A stretch of DNA of 64,000 nucleotides from Calamus simplicifolius (Eukaryota; Streptophyta; Magnoliopsida; Arecales; Arecaceae): positions 1,310,121-1,374,120 of the forward strand of contig UESW01004423.1 of NCBI GenBank assembly GCA_900491605.1. Reading direction: 5' to 3'. Position numbers and translations under genes: made by a program. Positions 11,310 to 21,174 of the stretch are shown here, one piece after another. The number at the start of each line of letters is the position of its first letter. Position 1 is the stretch's first letter. The notes under the pieces are model-generated. The model was given only the letters and a program-made list of their open reading frames with translations. It was not told the origin of the DNA and did not search any database.

Positions 11310-12195
11310 CTATTCATGTAGCCCGAGACCGAGAGGGGGTCTCGGGGGTGGAGATACTGTTCATGTGGCCCGAGACCGAGAGGGGTCTCGGGGTGGAGAC
11401 ACCGTTCATGGCCCGAGATCAAGAGGGGGTTTCGGGGGTTGAAATACTATTCATGTAGCCCGAGACCGAGAGGGGGTCTCGGGGGTTGGTTCAGGTGGCC
11501 TGAGACCGAGAGGGGGTCTCAGGGGTAGAGACACCGTTCATATGGTCCGAGACCGAGAGGGGGTCTCGGGGGTTGAAATACTGTTCATGTCGCCCGAGAC
11601 TAAGAGGGGGTCTCGGGGGTTGAAATACTGTTCAGGTGGCCCGAGACCGAGAGGGGTCTCGGGGGTGGAGACACCGTTCATATGGCCCGAGACCGAAAGG
11701 GGTCTCCGGGGTTGAAATACTGTTCAGGTGGCCCGAGACCGAGAGGGGGTCTCGGGGGTGGAGACACCGTTCATATGGCCCGAGACCGAGAGGGGGTCTC
11801 GTGGGTGGAGACACCGTTCATATGGCCCGAGACCGAGAGGGGGTCTCGGGGGTTGTAAGAGAGCCTCCGTTCATATAGCCCGAGACCGAGAGGGGTCTCG
11901 GGGGTGGAGACACCGTTCATATGGCCCGAGACCGAGAGGGGTCTCGGGGGTTGTAAGAGAGCCTCCGTTCATATAGCCCGAGACCGAGAGGGGGTCTCGG
12001 GGGGGCGACACCGTTCATATGGCCCGAGACCGAGAGGGGGTCTCGGGTGTTGTAAGAGATCCTCCGTTCATATAGCCCAAGACCGAGAGGGGGTCTCGGG
12101 GGTTGTAAGAGAGCCTCCGTTTATATAGCCCGAGACCGAGAGGGGTCTCGGGGGCGGAGACACCGTTCATATGGCCCGAGACTGAGAGGGGATCT
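11310..12195. repeat. Palindromic tandem array in LTR U3, about 46-bp unit
   Basis: About 19 copies of a unit with the core cccgagaccgagaggg followed by ggtctcggg, then a spacer (gttgaaatactgttcat, gtggagacaccgttcat or gttgtaagagagcctccg). Each core is an inverted repeat with 9-bp arms, CCCGAGACC and GGTCTCGGG, around a 7-base loop. The three spacer types alternate. The array lies upstream of the putative TATA box in the element's sense. Open frames across it are artefacts of the repeat. Confidence 0.9.
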
Positions 12196-12271
12196 CGGGG
12201 TTGTGAGAGAGCCTCCGTCAGTCGCCGTTATCGTTGTCGTTTATTCCAACGGCATTGGATCAGCCATATCA

Positions 12272-13317
12272 GTATCTTATTTTTTGGTAATATATCTTCT
12301 TGCATTTTTGATACCTATAAATTATCATATATCAGACCTCATGATTTAATAATCTGCTTGTGCCTTCAGATCCACCTCCTTGTATTAATTCCCAACAATT
12401 CCTTTGGAGTTATTTCTAATGGTGAACTGAGTTTAAATATTGGCCAACAAATGGAAATTTTGCTTCGGAGACATATTAGCATCATGTAATAGTAATTTTT
12501 CTCTTCAGGGAAAGCAGAAATCGATTTATAAAAAAATAAATAGTAGGGAGGTACAGAGAGAAGTGGATAATTTTCATTTCATTGACAGACACAGACAGGA
12601 CTGAAAGTTGTCTCCATTTTCTTGAAACCAGAGCATCTCCTCCACAATCTCTCTTCTCTCAGATAGATTGTTATTTTTTTTTTTGTGGAATATTAAGCAC
12701 ATTAACTTACTATGAATGCTCGGTCATAATTTGGTTTACTATGACTGACAAGGTAGAATTTTAGTAATTTCTGGTGGTCTCAATTGAATATTGTTTTGTA
12801 TCAGCATTGTTCTTTATATTTCTGAAAATGTAAGTTCATTGCCAACACTTCTGTTCTCATTATATTTAAATTATGCTTAAAGCTTTGGACGATGAAACAG
12901 GTAGCAGTTGTTAACCGAACATTTGGAGGCAACGAGAACTAAAGGCATGCTCATATGTAGCAACGCATAACTCTTCATTTGCCAATGAGGCGGACTCCTC
13001 TGAAAAAAGAAAGAAAGAAAGAAAGTCCAGTTTGCGGTTCCTCACCAAATCATTTGACAGGTGGAGTCTAGAGAATTTTCAAACTCTATTCCACCATCGA
13101 GCAATTGGAGCTAGACATAAACTTAAACAGAAGGTAACAAAAGTGAAAAAAAAAACTCATTCAGAAAGTTATTTCCACACCAATTGCCTATTTAGTATTA
13201 AAAAAACAGCACAATCCTCTTCAAATTATGTTTCAAAGGGCAATTATGCTATTATCATTGCTTAGTTGAATGAAGATTCTAGCTGCCCTCATCTCTATCT
13301 TTAACCCTAGTCATTAT
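12272..13317. other. AT-rich DNA between elements, no gene recognised
   Basis: No transposon hallmark is seen. There is an (AAAG)n run near 13006-13025. A 77-codon plus-strand frame at 13032-13265 is followed by aaacagaaggtaac, which resembles a splice donor. It could be part of a host exon, but I recognise no family. Confidence 0.3.
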
Positions 13318-13982
13318 TAAGGCTACAAATGGATCAGTTCGATCCGTGAACTAACCTACTCCCAATCTCATTAGATTTGATTCGATCCATATTTAGAGAT
13401 TAATGAGTTAGGTCAGGTCTAAAAAATAGACCTGATCTAAATTTTGGATTAGGTATGAATCTTGTTTTTTGATCAAATCCAACCTAATCCGACTTCAATT
13501 TATAAACTTTAATTATATAAATTTTATTTTTCTTTCCTCTAATTATCTTATAAATTCATTAAATGAACTCTAGTTTAAACTAATTCTTTTTTTCATTTTA
13601 ACAACTAAATCTCCTTCCATCTTTTTTCTATAATTTATCTAAATATTTATATTTTATTATTTATTTTGGTGGATCCCTATTTATAATATCTTTAAGTATA
13701 TCAATAAATATTTTAAATATCATAATTTATAAACTTTAAAATAATCATTTACTTAATAGAATTAAGAGTTTTTGAATAAAAGTTTAAGTTGATTCTTTTT
13801 AATCTCATTTAAATTTTTTTAATTGATCTATATATAATTATTAATTATTAGATTTTAGTAATAAATAATAGGATATTTGGTTAGACCCGAATAGACTTGA
13901 CCCGTTGAGCTTAAAATTTCTTCCATAAACCTGATTCGATTTGACCCAATAAACAATTGGGTTAGGTCTGTGTAACCCCTGG
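13318..13982. mobile_element. Possible non-autonomous hAT-like element
   Basis: A very AT-rich body is bounded by ctacaaatggatcagttcg on the left and by sequence whose complement reads CAGGGGTTACACAGACC on the right. Both ends carry repeated short gacccga/gatccga-like words, as in many plant hAT miniature elements. The terminal match is weak and no target duplication is evident. An old LTR fragment is the alternative. Confidence 0.25.
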
Positions 13983-14199
13983 GATGTGTTTACCTAATCG
14001 CGAAATTTAATCGTGGTATTCCTAGATTGAATGATCCAGGGACTCCCACAAGTTGCGCAAGGTGTTTGAATTTCAAATACCAGCGTAACAACGGATTCCC
14101 AAATCCCTGGACCTGAGGAATCGTGATGTGCATCGGCTTTAAGAGAGGGCGCGGAGACTTCCTTCTCATCACCTTCGTTGCGTCTGCAACAGGTACGCT

Positions 14200-14790
14200 T
14201 CCATCCCTTCCAGTGTGCGAGAGAGGGAGAGAGAGATATAGAGAGAGTTAGAGAAAGAGGGAGAGGAGAGAGAGAGATCGTGGCGGACCACAGCCGGTTG
14301 GCCATGGCAGCCGGTTTGATCCTTGGTTAAGGACGGCGGCGTGCCCATCGCCTCGCCGAGCCTAAGCTCCGGTCGGAGATCCCCACCAGCGCCGGGCAGG
14401 CATCCGGTGGTCCGGCCGGCCATGGTGGCCGGCCGTGCCGCTGGCACAGTAATGTGCCGCGGCGGATCGTGAGGGAGAATGGGAGAGAAAGAGAGAAATT
14501 AGAGAAATTAGAGAGAGGGAGAGGGAGGGGCCGGCCATGACGGCGGCCGGCTCTGGTCCAACCATCGATGGCCGGGCCGCCCCAAATTTGGCCGGCCGTG
14601 CCGCCAGCATGAATTCTAGCTACCGCGGATCGTGGAAGAGAAAGAGAGAGATAGGGAGAAATTGGAGAGAGAGAGAGAGGGAAGGGGGGCCGGCCGCGGC
14701 GGCGGCCGGCACTGGTCCGGCCACCGGCGGCTAGGCCGCCCCTAATTTTGGCCGGCGAAGGCCCTAGCCGCCGGCACGGATTGCCCCTAG
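14200..14790. repeat. GA-rich plus GGCCGGC-rich imperfect repeat
   Basis: About three imperfect units of 170-190 bp. Each unit has a purine run (gagagagagaaattagag type), then a block of ggccggcc, then cggatcgtg. The strong composition creates long minus-strand frames (14169-14818) of Leu/Ser/Pro-rich protein, which I do not take as genes. Its origin is unclear; it ends directly at the copia LTR at 14808. Confidence 0.6.
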
Positions 14791-14807
14791 TTTCGGTTGA
14801 AATAGGG

Positions 14808-16113
14808 TGTTGACCCAATTATTGATTTTGATGATTAACAAAACTATTTGAGTATAACATTTGAAGTTACTAATGATTTTGATTAAGTTTTTTAGTTTAT
14901 GATATGATTTATTAATCAAAATTATAAGACAAATCAAGTTCTAGTTCGAATCTAATGTCAAGGTAAGATTTCAGACATTAGAGTCGACACATTGAATCGC
15001 AGAGTCGACTCCAGAAAACGGCACAGACTTAGAGTCGACTCCGGACTGTTAGAGTCGACTCCAGAAGTTTTTTGTGTCGACCCCAGAAAGCCAGAGACGA
15101 CTCCAGTTCAAGCAATTTGGGGATTTTCGATTTAGAGCCAACTCCATAAAAGTTAGAGCCGACTCCAGAATGTCAGACGCGACTCCAGAACTGTCAGAAC
15201 GACTCTAAACTTTACTTTATCTTTTTAATTCCAACGGCTATTGCTATTTATGGATCTAATCCTTCTTACACTTGTTTCTAATGGATAGTTTTAAACTATT
15301 TATGGATTATACTGATCTATAAGAAGAAGGTTTGCTGCATCTGAAAATAAGAGAGGCAAAAAGAAAGAATAGAGACAAATCTTTGAAATCCATCAGAAAA
15401 GAAAAGAGAAAAGATTTGAGAGGAAAGATCATACTGATTCCCCAAAAGAAAAGAGAGAGATTCCAAGCTTTCATAGCTTCACTTTGAAGAAATCTCAAGA
15501 AAAGAAGGAAGCCCTAGTTTTCTGATCTTCGGAGCTTCAAGAGCATTCTAAAGGAAGATCCACCCAAGAGAAGAAAGAAGCAAGCCACCAAGATCTGCAA
15601 ATCAGGCTTTGATTCCTATCTCTTTATTTCGTGTTCTATCATTGTATATTTGCTCATTGGAGGAGCTTTGTTTTGTAAAAAGGATTATTGTTGCTGGGTC
15701 AATCGGAGGATTGATTCCATTGAGGCTGTTAGCCTTGTGCAAGCAGTTTGCTTGTGGTGTAAGGTTTTGTGCTGGTGAGCCTTGAAAACCAGCTGGGTTC
15801 GTTGTGCACCAGGAAAACAACAAGTTCGAGTTGTGAGCTTGCAAAACAACTCTGCTGTAATCAGATTGATTATAGTGTGGACCCAAGAGATACTTGGGAG
15901 TGGACGTAGGTTTAGGTACACCGAACCACTATAAAATCTTCTGTGTTTGCCGTGATTGTCTCATTATCTTTAAATTTTCTATTTGTGCATATTCTGTTTT
16001 AATCTATACGAATCTAAGTTTTATTTCCGCTGGGGTTTATTTTCAAAAGAGTTTAAATTTTGAAAAACCCAATTCACCCCCCCCCCCCCTTTGGGTTGCT
16101 ATCTGGACCAACA
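14808..16113 (+). mobile_element. 5' LTR of the SIRE-type copia
   Basis: 1306 bp, TGTTGACC...GACCAACA. It contains about nine variants of gagtcgactccag (14980-15215) and a C13-14 tract at about 16077-16089. Frames such as 15602-15921 minus and 15894-16145 plus lie inside the LTR and are not genes. Confidence 0.8.
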
Positions 16114-16115
16114 AT

Positions 16116-16130
16116 TGGTATCAGTGCTCA
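16116..16130 (+). promoter_or_regulatory. Primer binding site, SIRE-type copia
   Basis: tggtatcagtgctca lies two bases after the LTR. It matches the complement of the initiator tRNA-Met 3' end except for one base (gagct would be usual). Confidence 0.75.
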
Positions 16131-16167
16131 TTTGATTTGATCTAACGATCAAGAGTCAAAGATCCAC

Positions 16168-17480
16168 ATGGCAACTCAAGCTGGTTCATCTTTTTTCAAA
16201 GGCCAATCTACAAATAGACCACCCTTGTTTAATGGATTAAACTATGGTTATTGGAAGGCTAGAATGAAAATCTTCATTCAAGCACTTGACTATGATCTAT
16301 GGAGCATTATAGTCAATGGACCACACACACCCACTGCTAGAGTTAATGGCATGGAGATTCCTAAACCGGAAACGGAATGAGATGAACATGATAAAAAATT
16401 GGCACAACTTAATGCCAAAGCAATGAATGTTTTATACTGCTAATTAGATGCAAATGAATTCAATCGTATATCTATTTGCATTTCTGCTAAGGAAATCTGG
16501 GATAGACTTGAGGTTACCCATGAGGGAACAAATCAAGTCAAGGAATCCAAGATTAACATGCTAGTTCATAAGTATGAATTGTTTAAGATGGATGCATGTG
16601 AATCTATTATTGATATGTTTACAAGATTTACTGATATAGTTAATGGTTTAAAAAGCATTGGTAAATCTTATGATAATTCTGATCTTGTGAGGAAGGTTTA
16701 CGTTCTTTGCCTAGGACTTGGGAAGCTAAAGTGACTGCAATACAAGAGGCAAAAGATCTAAGTACCCTACCCCTGAAAGAATTATTGGGATCCTTGATGA
16801 CTCATGAGCTTCAAATTAAGCAACATGTTGATGATGATAAGTCAAAGAAGAGAGGACTATGGCTCTTAAGATTTCTGAATATATGGAAGAGCCTCATGAA
16901 TCTGAAGATGAAAGTGATGATGAGGACATGGCACTCATCACAAGGAAATTTAAAAAATTCATGAAGAAGAAGAAAGTTTGAAAAGAAAAAGCCCTTTGCA
17001 AGAAAAGATGAGGACAAGGGCAAAGAAAAAGAAGTTATTTGTTTGAATGTAAGAAGCCGGGTCATTTTAAATCTGAATGCCCATAACTAAAGAAAGGCAC
17101 CCGGAAATTCAAAAAGAAAGCAATGATGGCCACATGGAGTGATTCGGAAAGCTCAAGTTCGGAAGAGGAAGAAAAGAGTAAAATAGCCAATCTATGCTTC
17201 ATGGCGGACAATGATGAGGTAAGTCCGAGTTTTCTTGATAATTTTACTTTCGATGAATTGCATAGTGCTTTTTATGAATTAATGGATGATTTTGCAAATT
17301 TAAGTTCAAAGAACAAAGATACGAAAAATCAAATGCAAAAACTATCCTTAGAAAATGAAAAGCATGTTGTAGAAAAAGAAGTTTTGATGATGAAAGAAAA
17401 TGAAAGCTTGAAAAATGAAGTTGATAGACTTAAACCTATAGTTGATAAATTTACTTTGAGCTCTATCAACTTAATATGAT
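16168..17480 (+). pseudogene. Gag of the SIRE-type copia
   Basis: The ATG at 16168 opens MATQAGSSFFKGQSTNRPP, and LNYGYWKARMKIF marks the gag N-terminus. An in-frame TGA closes it at 16378-16380. Downstream pieces continue in changing frames: ISAKEIWDRLEVTHEGT, then PRTWEAKVTAIQEAKDLS (16707-16964), then a CCHC knuckle (CKKPGHFKSECP) near 17060. A 118-codon acidic, Lys-rich stretch (17123-17479) is a likely coiled coil. A gag with a coiled-coil extension is typical of SIRE/Maximus. At least four disabling changes are visible. Confidence 0.75.
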
Positions 17481-17580
17481 TTTGGACAATCAAAAAGCTG
17501 TCTTTGATAAAGCTGGATTAGGATATAATCCACTTAAAAGCAAAAATCTTTAAAAAATATTTTTATACATGCTGAAAAAA

Positions 17581-19080
17581 TCATCAAATATTACTTGTTT
17601 TAAATGTGGAAATAAAGGACATAAATCTTATATGTGTAAATCTCCACATAATAAAAGAAAGATGATTTGGGTTCCCAAAGGAACAATATTTAATGCATCT
17701 AACCATGAAGGACCCAAGAAGGCTTGGGTACCTAAAATTAAGACATGAATATTTTGCAGGAGTGTCTGCAGCCATCAGACTGAAAAGAAAATGGTACCTG
17801 GATAGTGGTTGCTCAAGACACATGATGGGTGACAAAGATCAATTCATCACCCTTGAATCAAAAGAGGTGGAGTAGTTACTTTTGGTGATAATGGTCAAGG
17901 CCATATCATGGGTATTGGTAAGATTCAAATTACTCCATTACTCATATTGATAATGTTTTATATGTCGATGGACTTAAACATAATTTGATAAGTATTAGCC
18001 AACTGTGTGATAAAGGTTTCAAAGTTTCCTTTAAAGCTTCTGTCTGCACTGTTACTAATCCCATTGATAATAGCATTATTCTTGTTTGTAAATGTTATGG
18101 CAATGTGTACTTAATTGATTTGAGTAATTTATCTCCAAGTAATCATTGCTTAGTTGCTAATAATGCTAAGATGAATGAGATTGGTTGGCTATGGGCACCG
18201 TAGATTAGGTCATGCAAGCACACACCTAATTTCTAAACTATTGAAAATGGATCTAGTTAAATGTATTCCTAGCTTAAATTTTAAAAATAATTGAATATGT
18301 GATGCATGTCAATTTGGAAAACAAACAAGAACTTCTTTCAAATCTAAGAATATTGTTTTAACTACTAGGCCACTGAGCTGCTACACATGGACCTTTTTGG
18401 ACCTACTAGAACCACAAGTCTAGGAGGAAAGAAATATGGTCTAGTAATAGTAGATGATTACTCTAGATTCACTTGGGTAATGTTTTTGGCTCACAAAGAT
18501 GAGACTTCTCAATATTCCTGAAATTCATTAAGAAAGTCACAAATGAGAAAAACACTAGCATAGTGTCTATTAGAAGTGATCATGGAACTGAATTTGAAAA
18601 TTACTATTTGAAAAATTCTATTTTGAAAAAGCCATACATCATAACTTTTCAGCACCTAGAACACCTCAACAAAATGGAGTTGTAGAAAGGAAGAATAGGA
18701 CTTTAGAAGACATGGCCCGTACCATGCTATGTGAAAGCCAACTTCCAAAATATTTTTGGGCGGAAGCTATAAACACAGCATGTTACATCCTAAATAGAGC
18801 CCTGATTAGACCTATCCTTAAGAAGACTCCCTATGAATATGGCATAATAGGAAACCAAATTTAGGTTATTTTCATGCATTCGGTTGTAAATGCTTTATTC
18901 ATGATAATGGAAAGGATAATCTTGGGAAATTTGATGCAAAGTCTGATGAAGGTATTTTCCTAGGATATTCTACATCTAGTAAGGCATATAGAGTTTTTAA
19001 TAAGAGAAGCTTAGTTGTAGAAGAATCCATTCATATTGTGTTTGATGATCTTTAGCATCAAGTTCAGATAAATTGATGAT
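17581..19080 (+). pseudogene. Second CCHC, protease and integrase of the SIRE-type copia
   Basis: TCFKCGNKGHKSYMCKS (17597 onward) is a CCHC knuckle. KWYLDSGCSRHMMGDK (about 17792) is the copia protease active site. The integrase shows a zinc-binding segment (CDACQFGKQTRTSF near 18300), VDDYSRFTWVMF near 18450, a degraded second acidic region near 18575, and TPQQNGVVERKNRTLEDMA near 18670. The parts lie in several frames with stops between them. Integrase would insert the copy; here it cannot be made. Confidence 0.75.
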
Positions 19081-19095
19081 GAGGAAGATACATCT

Positions 19096-19893
19096 TTGAT
19101 TGAAAGAAGTATTGAAAAATTAAATGTATCTTCAGATCAAGAATCTGAAGCTAAGGATGATGACTCACCTAAGGATGATGGTATTGATACTGCTCATAAT
19201 GATAAAGATCTACCTAGAGATTGGAGATATGCTTATGGTCATCCTAAAGACCTAATCATAGGTGATTCATCTCAAGGTGTAAGGACTAGATCGTCAATAA
19301 GAAATATCAATAATCATCTTGCATTTGTATCTATATAGAACCTAAAACTATAGAGGAAGCTGAGAAAGATAGTTATTGGATGTTAGCAATGCAGGAAGAG
19401 TTAAACCAATTCACTAGGAACCAAGTTTGGACTCTAGTAGACAGACCTAAAAACCACCCTATAATAGGATCTAAATGGGTTTTTAGAAATAAATTGGATG
19501 AAAATGGCTTGGTAATTATAAATAAGGCTATATTAGTTGCAAAAGGATATAATCAGGAAGAAGGTATAGATTTTGATGAAACCTTTGCACCTGTTGCTAG
19601 ATTAGAAGCCATCAGGCTACTACTTGCATTTGCATGTCATATGAATTTCAATTTATTTCAAATGGATGTTAAAAGTGCATTTTTAAATGGTTTTATAAAT
19701 GAGGAAGTTTATGTTGAACAACCTCCTGGTTTTGAAGATCGTGAATTTCCAAACCACGTCTTCAAACTACACAAAGCACTTTATTGTTTAAAGCAAGCAC
19801 CTAGAGGTTGGTATGATAGATTAAGTAAATTTTTTAATTGAAAATAATTTTTCAAGAGGAAACGTTGATAAACTTTGTTTTTAAAAATAAAAG
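19096..19893 (+). pseudogene. Reverse transcriptase N-terminal part of the SIRE-type copia
   Basis: The linker (19096-19338) is acidic, as is usual before copia reverse transcriptase. From 19380, QEELNQFTRNQVWTLVDRP, IGSKWVFRNKLDENG and FDETFAPVARLEAIRLLLA are the conserved start of the domain, then FQMDVKSAFLNG with the first catalytic Asp. The frame breaks at 19841 in a T run. Recognisable sequence continues in another frame to about 19893 (NNFSRGNVDK). The catalytic YVDD region, RNase H and 3' LTR are absent. Confidence 0.8.
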
Positions 19894-20452
19894 AATGGCC
19901 ACAGCTATGTTAGGCCCCTAGCCGGCCCTCGGGCTGGACCTAGGCGGCCACAAGTATGTTAGGCCCCTAGCCGGCCCTCAGGCTGGACCTAGGTGGCCAC
20001 AAGTATGTTAGGCCCCTAGTCGGCTCTCGGGTGGACCTAGGCGGCCACAAGTATGTTAGGCCCCTAGCCGGCCCTCGGGCTAGACCTAGGCGGCCACAAG
20101 TATGTTAGGCCCCTAGCCGGCTCTCGGGCTGGACCTAGGCGGCCACAAGTATGTAGGCCCTAGCCGGCCCTCAGACTAGACCTAGGCGGCTACAAGTATG
20201 TTAGGCCCCTAGCCGACCCTCGGGCTGGACCTGGGCGGCCGCAAGTATGTTAGGTCCCTAGCTGGCCCTCGGGCTGGACCTGGGCAGCCACAGCTATGTT
20301 AGGACCCTAGCCAGTCCTCTTGCTTGACCTGGGCGGCCACATGTTTTTTAGTCCCTACCCGGCCATCGGGCTGGACCTAGGCGGCCACAAGTATGTTAGG
20401 CCCCTAGCCGGCCCTCGGGCTGGACCTGGGCAGCCAAAGATATGTTAGGCCC
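19894..20452 (+). repeat. 49-bp tandem array, left part
   Basis: About 11 copies of a unit containing gttaggcccctagccgg, ccctcgggctggacctagg and cggccacaagtat. It continues at 26170 beyond the inserted CRM-like element; the last five bases, ggccc (20448-20452), are the target duplication. Confidence 0.9.
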
Positions 20453-21056
20453 TGATGAGGACATCAGTTCGGACCAGAGTTCGGGTCAGCATCCCAGAGT
20501 CAGCAGGCCACGTCAGGGAAGACCACACCAGATAATCTACGAAGGTCCAAGAGGTTGCAGAACAAACGGGCTTGAAATTTCTGTGTCGGACTGGGCCCAA
20601 ACTTGGCTGGTCACATGGAAACGGACTGCTGATTCAAAGTCATTGCCTTTGGCATGAGCTGCTGTGGATTTTGGCCATCCGGGCTCGTCTGATAGGAGTT
20701 TTGGGCCTGTTTTCGTTTTTAATGGCATAGTTGTAATTTTTAACTAAACTTATGATGTTAGGGTTTTATCTCTTTTATTTAGGTTGGTTTTGGGCGGCCG
20801 TCAGAGGCAGAGAAGAAAGACGCTTTTAGATTTCCTTTTTTTTCTCTTGAATGGAGATGAATGTTTTTTTTTTTCTGATTCAAAACAATTGAATTGAAAA
20901 TTCAATTGCTCTTCCTTTAAATTTCGGATTGTGAGTGATCAAAATTCGAAATTTTTCCCTTTTCTTGTCAAGATTCGAACCAAACCTGGACGAATTCTTT
21001 TCTCGCAGATTAGATCGTTCTTGAGTTGCAGGCGTTTTGAATATCGCCCTGCATCA
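20453..21056 (+). mobile_element. 5' LTR of the CRM-like element
   Basis: TGATGAGG...CTGCATCA, about 604 bp. Compared with the 3' LTR it lacks about 34 bp after gagttcgggtcag and has about 9 extra bases near 20685. A frame at 20442-20657 is LTR sequence, not a gene. Confidence 0.85.
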
Positions 21057-21059
21057 ACT

Positions 21060-21072
21060 TGGTATCAGAGCC
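21060..21072 (+). promoter_or_regulatory. Primer binding site, CRM-like element
   Basis: tggtatcagagcc, complementary to the 3' end of initiator tRNA-Met, three bases after the LTR. A downstream tandem copy of ccttgatccattccttcc (21074-21138) follows. Confidence 0.85.
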
Positions 21073-21174
21073 TTGATCCATTCCTTCCATTACCGCCTTG
21101 ATCCATTCCTTCCATTACCGCCTTGATCCATTCCTTCCAAACCCAAATATCAACCCTAACCGAAATTTGATCCA

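Larger units (their letters stand above)
1..12271 (-). mobile_element. Ty3/gypsy Tat-lineage (Retand-like) retrotransposon
   Basis: The element reads right to left: 5' LTR (10672-12271), PBS, gag, protease, reverse transcriptase, RNase H, a second RNase H, integrase, a tandem array, an opposite-strand ORF, PPT, and the 3' LTR whose last 178 bp open the window. LTR ends are TGAT...ATCA. The extra RNase H downstream of the normal one is the known mark of the Tat lineage. An amplified tandem repeat and additional ORFs near the 3' LTR are known from Retand-type members. The internal region is about 10.5 kb. All coding parts carry frameshifts or stops, so this copy is not autonomous. The left target duplication lies outside the window, so it cannot be checked. 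Confidence 0.85.
10672..12271 (-). mobile_element. 5' LTR of the Tat element
   Basis: A 1600-bp LTR, TGATGACG...CATATCA on the plus strand. Its right end matches the partial LTR at 1-178. The R/U5 side (10672-10890) contains the complement of TTGAGCGTCGGAGGG, a motif also found in the second Tat LTR at 29280. The U3 side is dominated by a palindromic tandem array. Flanking DNA continues at 12272 with gtatc, which would be the right target duplication. Confidence 0.85.
14808..19893 (+). mobile_element. Ty1/copia SIRE/Maximus-type element, 3' truncated
   Basis: 5' LTR 14808-16113, PBS, gag with two CCHC knuckles and a coiled coil, protease, integrase and the start of reverse transcriptase are in the copia order. 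LTR features (TGTTGACCCAATTATTGA start, repeated GAGTCGACTCC words, a poly-C run near the end) match the SIRE/Maximus lineage. The element stops inside reverse transcriptase at about 19893 and is followed at once by the 49-bp array. No RNase H or 3' LTR of this element is in the window. Many stops and frameshifts make it an old, dead copy. Confidence 0.8.

Noticed and set aside
11210..12128. Regularly spaced repeats resembling a CRISPR array
   Set aside because: Spacers are also repeated and related, units lie in an LTR, and the DNA is a plant nuclear genome. It is an LTR tandem repeat.
13032..13265. 77-codon plus-strand frame as a host gene
   Set aside because: There is a splice-donor-like site inside but no recognisable domain and no neighbouring exons that I can support.
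14169..14818. Minus-strand frames up to 163 codons
   Set aside because: Low-complexity Ser/Leu and Pro/Ala peptides from GA and GGCCGGC repeats.
16116..16130. tRNA-like matches at primer binding sites (also 21060, 30466, 40743, 49579)
   Set aside because: They are 13-17 base complements of the tRNA-Met 3' end next to LTRs, not tRNA genes.
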